This document shows positions 40,119 to 42,327 of a stretch of 42,327 nt of DNA, one piece after another; the first letter of the stretch is position 1; each line of letters begins with the position of its first letter. This DNA is from a bacterium (GTDB lineage: Bacteria; Fidelibacterota; UBA2242), in contig JAHJGX010000163.1 in the NCBI GenBank assembly GCA_018824205.1, positions 1-42,327 on the forward strand, in the 5' to 3' direction. Below the pieces are notes generated by a model, which saw only the letters and a list, made by a program, of their open reading frames with translations, was not told where the DNA came from and ran no database searches. The position numbers and the translations under genes are program-made.

Positions 40119-40366
40119 TATTGTTTACTTTTCCGTTTTTGTTTTTCCTGATCGAATTCAGCAATATCCTGCCAGATTTGAAGTGTTTCAAGAGCGGATT
40201 CCTCATCAAGTCTTTCAATCGCAAATCCGGCGTGCACGATAATATATTCACCAATTTTTATATCAGGGAGTATCGTCAAATTTGCCCGGTATTCCGCACC
40301 GCCAACTTCAGCGATTGCTTCATTACCATTCACTATAATCACTTTCATTGGAATCGCTAAACACAT
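40118..40366 (-). CDS. hypC: Hydrogenase assembly chaperone HypC
   Basis: An 82-residue HypC/HybG chaperone. The N-terminal MCLAIPMKVI with Cys2 is diagnostic: after loss of Met1 the cysteine binds the Fe(CN)2CO moiety and the large subunit. IGEYIIVHAGFAIERLDEESA is the second conserved block. It lies 15 bases downstream of hypF and overlaps hypD by one base. An AGGA ribosome site precedes the ATG. Confidence 0.97.
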   Translation of the reverse strand: MCLAIPMKVIIVNGNEAIAEVGGAEYRANLTILPDIKIGEYIIVHAGFAIERLDEESALETLQIWQDIAEFDQEKQKRKSKQ

Positions 40367-40381
40367 ATCATTTTATCCTGC

Positions 40382-42327
40382 TTAATCCGTATTTTTCATC
40401 TGGGCATCGGCTATCACAAGCTGACCAAGTGATATTCCGCCATCATTACAAGGAACAACGCTATGAGTATAAACATTAAATCCCTTTTTCTCAAGGGACT
40501 TTTTTAATCGGTTTAGCAGGTAAATATTCATAAATACACCACCGCTTAAGACAATGTTTGTCAACCCTGTATTTTTCCGGGCAATTTCCGCCCATAAGGT
40601 CAATCCCCGTGAAAGCCCGTTATGAAACTTCTGGGAAATATGACTTAGTGAAGTATTTTCCTTAATGTCATTTACAAGTTGACGGATCATGGTTTTCCAA
40701 TCCAGTATTAAGGTGTTGTGGTCGTCAATAACTCGAAATTCATACGAGGAATCGTCAGACTCACGAATACATTGTTCAAATTCCACTGCCGCCTGACCTT
40801 CATAATTGACGATATTTCGTAAACCGGCAATAGCCGCCACGCCGTCAAACAATCTGCCGCAACTGCTTGTCACCGGGGAATTAAACCTGTTTTCCAGCAT
40901 TTTTAAAATCATTGTGGTTCTGTTTTTGTCGAGATTATGTGTAAATGGAATGCCAACTAAATCGTTTCCATACACCTCGAATAAATAACTAATTCCCATC
41001 TGCCACGGATTTTTTATCGCCGCTGAACCACCGGGTAATAGAGCGTTACGGAAATGCCCTAATCGCTGGAATTGATGATATTCCGCCAACAGAAGTTCGC
41101 CGCCCCAAACCGTTTTGTCGCTGCCATAACCGGTGCCATCTAATACAATTGCCAACACGGGCTTGCTAATCTTATTATCCACCATACAAGATACGGCATG
41201 TGCATGGTGATGTTGAATCCCGATTTCTCTAAGATTTTTTTCCTTCGCGTAATCATGAGCATATTTTGTGCTGAGATAATCGGGATGCAGATCATAAGCA
41301 ATTATCTCAGGCTGAATATCAAAAATATAACGAAAGTGTTTGATCCCCTCTTCAAAGGATTTCAGCACTTCAAGATTTTCCATATCGCCAATATGTTGAC
41401 TCATGTAGACTGCATTATTTTTCGCCAGTGCAAATGTGTTTTTCTGTTCCGGTCCGCAAGCCAGCATATGCTGGGTAAATTCCAAATCAATGCTTAGTTT
41501 TTCCGGAGTAAATCCACGGGATCTGCGAATAGGGTAGGCATTTCCTTCAAATTCACGAATGACCGAATCATCACAACGAATATGAATTTCACGATTATGC
41601 ACCAGAAAATAATCGGCAATCGCTTTCAATCTTTCCGCAGCATCGTCGTTCTTATATGCAATTGGTTCATCACTCACGTTGGCACTGGTCATAACCAGCG
41701 GTTTATTGAAATAGTGGAATATCAAAAAATGTAACGGTGTGTACGGAAGCATTGCACCGAGAAAATGATTATTCGGAGCGACACTATTCGCAAGACTATA
41801 CTCGATATTTTTCTTCAATAGGACAATTGGATGAGCAACCGACTCCAGTATCACTTTTTCTGATTGATTAACTGAACCAATTTTCTCAATGGATTTTAAA
41901 TCAGGGAACATCACAGCGAAAGGTTTATCTTCACGATATTTTCGGGACCGAAGAGTCAAAACCGCTGTTTCATTTGTAGCATCACAGGCCAGATGATACC
42001 CGCCAATTCCCTTTATCACAATAATCCGGCCATCAGATAATAGTTGGTTAATATGCTTAAAGAAATTCTCATATTCCTCTGACATACAGGCACTTACAAG
42101 TGCTTGGTCGGTCGTATTTCTAATCTCAAGATGAGGTCCGCAGACCGGACAGGCGTTGGGTTGGGCATGAAAACGCCGGTTCCCCGGATCATCATATTCT
42201 GCCTGACAATCCGGACACATCGTAAAATCCACCATTGTTGTTTTCGGGCGGTCATAGGGTATATCCCGGATAATGGTATAACGCGGTCCACAATTAGTGC
42301 AATTGATAAATGGATACAGAAACCGTC
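40382..42327 (-). CDS. hypF: Carbamoyltransferase HypF, N-terminus beyond window
   Basis: The visible 648 or so codons cover all but the acylphosphatase domain of HypF, which makes the carbamoyl group from carbamoyl phosphate for HypE. From the edge inward: zinc-finger pairs CTNC, CPDC and CPVC, a YrdC-like domain (ALRSRKYREDKPFAVM-type segment, LPYTPLHFLIF, VMTSANVSDEPI), and a Kae1-like domain with HHHAHAVSC, VLDGTGYGSD and VLSGGVFMN. The frame is open without a stop to 42327. An internal ATG at 42235 would cut off the first zinc pair, so the real start must lie outside. It is followed by hypC after 15 bases. Confidence 0.96.
   Translation of the reverse strand, partial: RFLYPFINCTNCGPRYTIIRDIPYDRPKTTMVDFTMCPDCQAEYDDPGNRRFHAQPNACPVCGPHLEIRNTTDQALVSACMSEEYENFFKHINQLLSDGRIIVIKGIGGYHLACDATNETAVLTLRSRKYREDKPFAVMFPDLKSIEKIGSVNQSEKVILESVAHPIVLLKKNIEYSLANSVAPNNHFLGAMLPYTPLHFLIFHYFNKPLVMTSANVSDEPIAYKNDDAAERLKAIADYFLVHNREIHIRCDDSVIREFEGNAYPIRRSRGFTPEKLSIDLEFTQHMLACGPEQKNTFALAKNNAVYMSQHIGDMENLEVLKSFEEGIKHFRYIFDIQPEIIAYDLHPDYLSTKYAHDYAKEKNLREIGIQHHHAHAVSCMVDNKISKPVLAIVLDGTGYGSDKTVWGGELLLAEYHQFQRLGHFRNALLPGGSAAIKNPWQMGISYLFEVYGNDLVGIPFTHNLDKNRTTMILKMLENRFNSPVTSSCGRLFDGVAAIAGLRNIVNYEGQAAVEFEQCIRESDDSSYEFRVIDDHNTLILDWKTMIRQLVNDIKENTSLSHISQKFHNGLSRGLTLWAEIARKNTGLTNIVLSGGVFMNIYLLNRLKKSLEKKGFNVYTHSVVPCNDGGISLGQLVIADAQMKNTD

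Overview
The window reads as part of the chromosome of a Gram-negative anaerobic bacterium. The evidence is a TonB-dependent outer-membrane receptor, heptosyltransferase-like glycosyltransferases, and a large ion-translocating [NiFe] hydrogenase with its full maturation set. Intergenic DNA is AT-rich, and the core hydrogenase genes carry strong AGGAGG-type ribosome binding sites. An FCB-group or Calditrichota/KSB1-like lineage would fit, but no marker gene in the window proves this. Almost everything is on the minus strand, so transcription runs from high to low coordinates.

Layout, low to high coordinates. (1) 1-4282: surface-glycan cluster with two family-9 glycosyltransferases (one cut by the window edge), a DUF6165 protein, a family-4 glycosyltransferase, a polysaccharide pyruvyl transferase and a TagD-like cytidylyltransferase. 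(2) 4437-6601: a YqiA-like esterase, then on the plus strand an apparently exported protein-L-isoaspartate methyltransferase and an unknown membrane-anchored protein. (3) 6649-9621: nickel module of methyltransferase, TonB receptor and NikR, with a perfect inverted repeat over the nikR promoter. (4) 9646-23602: one tightly packed operon. It starts with a single-domain response regulator. Next come HydB/HydG-like diaphorase subunits, then ferredoxin, NuoH-, NuoB-, NuoC-, NuoD- and NuoL-like subunits, then a complete set of Mrp antiporter subunits, a second ferredoxin and a HycI-like protease. It ends with a RegB-like redox sensor kinase. (5) 24020-28350: probable horizontally acquired block with a medium-chain dehydrogenase, an attC-like imperfect palindrome and a single-chain restriction-modification enzyme. 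(6) 28661-33608: a TPR protein and an operon joining hypA and hypB to a CheY receiver, a tandem-ACT protein, a PAS histidine kinase and a LuxR-type regulator. (7) 33662-34682: a REP-associated transposase between arrays of REP hairpins. (8) 34686-42327: hypE, hypD, hypC and hypF, split by a TOTE-type primase-helicase and a pRiA4b ORF-3-like protein.

How the parts work together. NikR and the TonB receptor should control nickel supply. HypA-HypF build the NiFe(CN)2CO centre, and the HycI-like protease should trim the large subunit, which has a C-terminal tail. The mature enzyme is a group 4 hydrogenase joined to an Mrp-type ion-translocating arm. The HydB/HydG pair suggests that electrons are exchanged with NAD(P)H, or with NAD(P)H plus ferredoxin, and not with ferredoxin alone. 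Two histidine kinases and three receiver proteins lie in the hydrogenase and hyp operons, and one kinase has the quinone-sensing GGxxNPF signature of RegB, so redox control is likely.

The points most worth a second look are the diaphorase-hydrogenase-Mrp gene fusion of pathways, a NuoL-like subunit that lacks the usual TM5 glutamate, a leader of mutually exclusive hairpins before the first gene of the operon, a REP family whose stems covary around a fixed core, and the repeated insertion of mobile or defence genes into the hyp operon.
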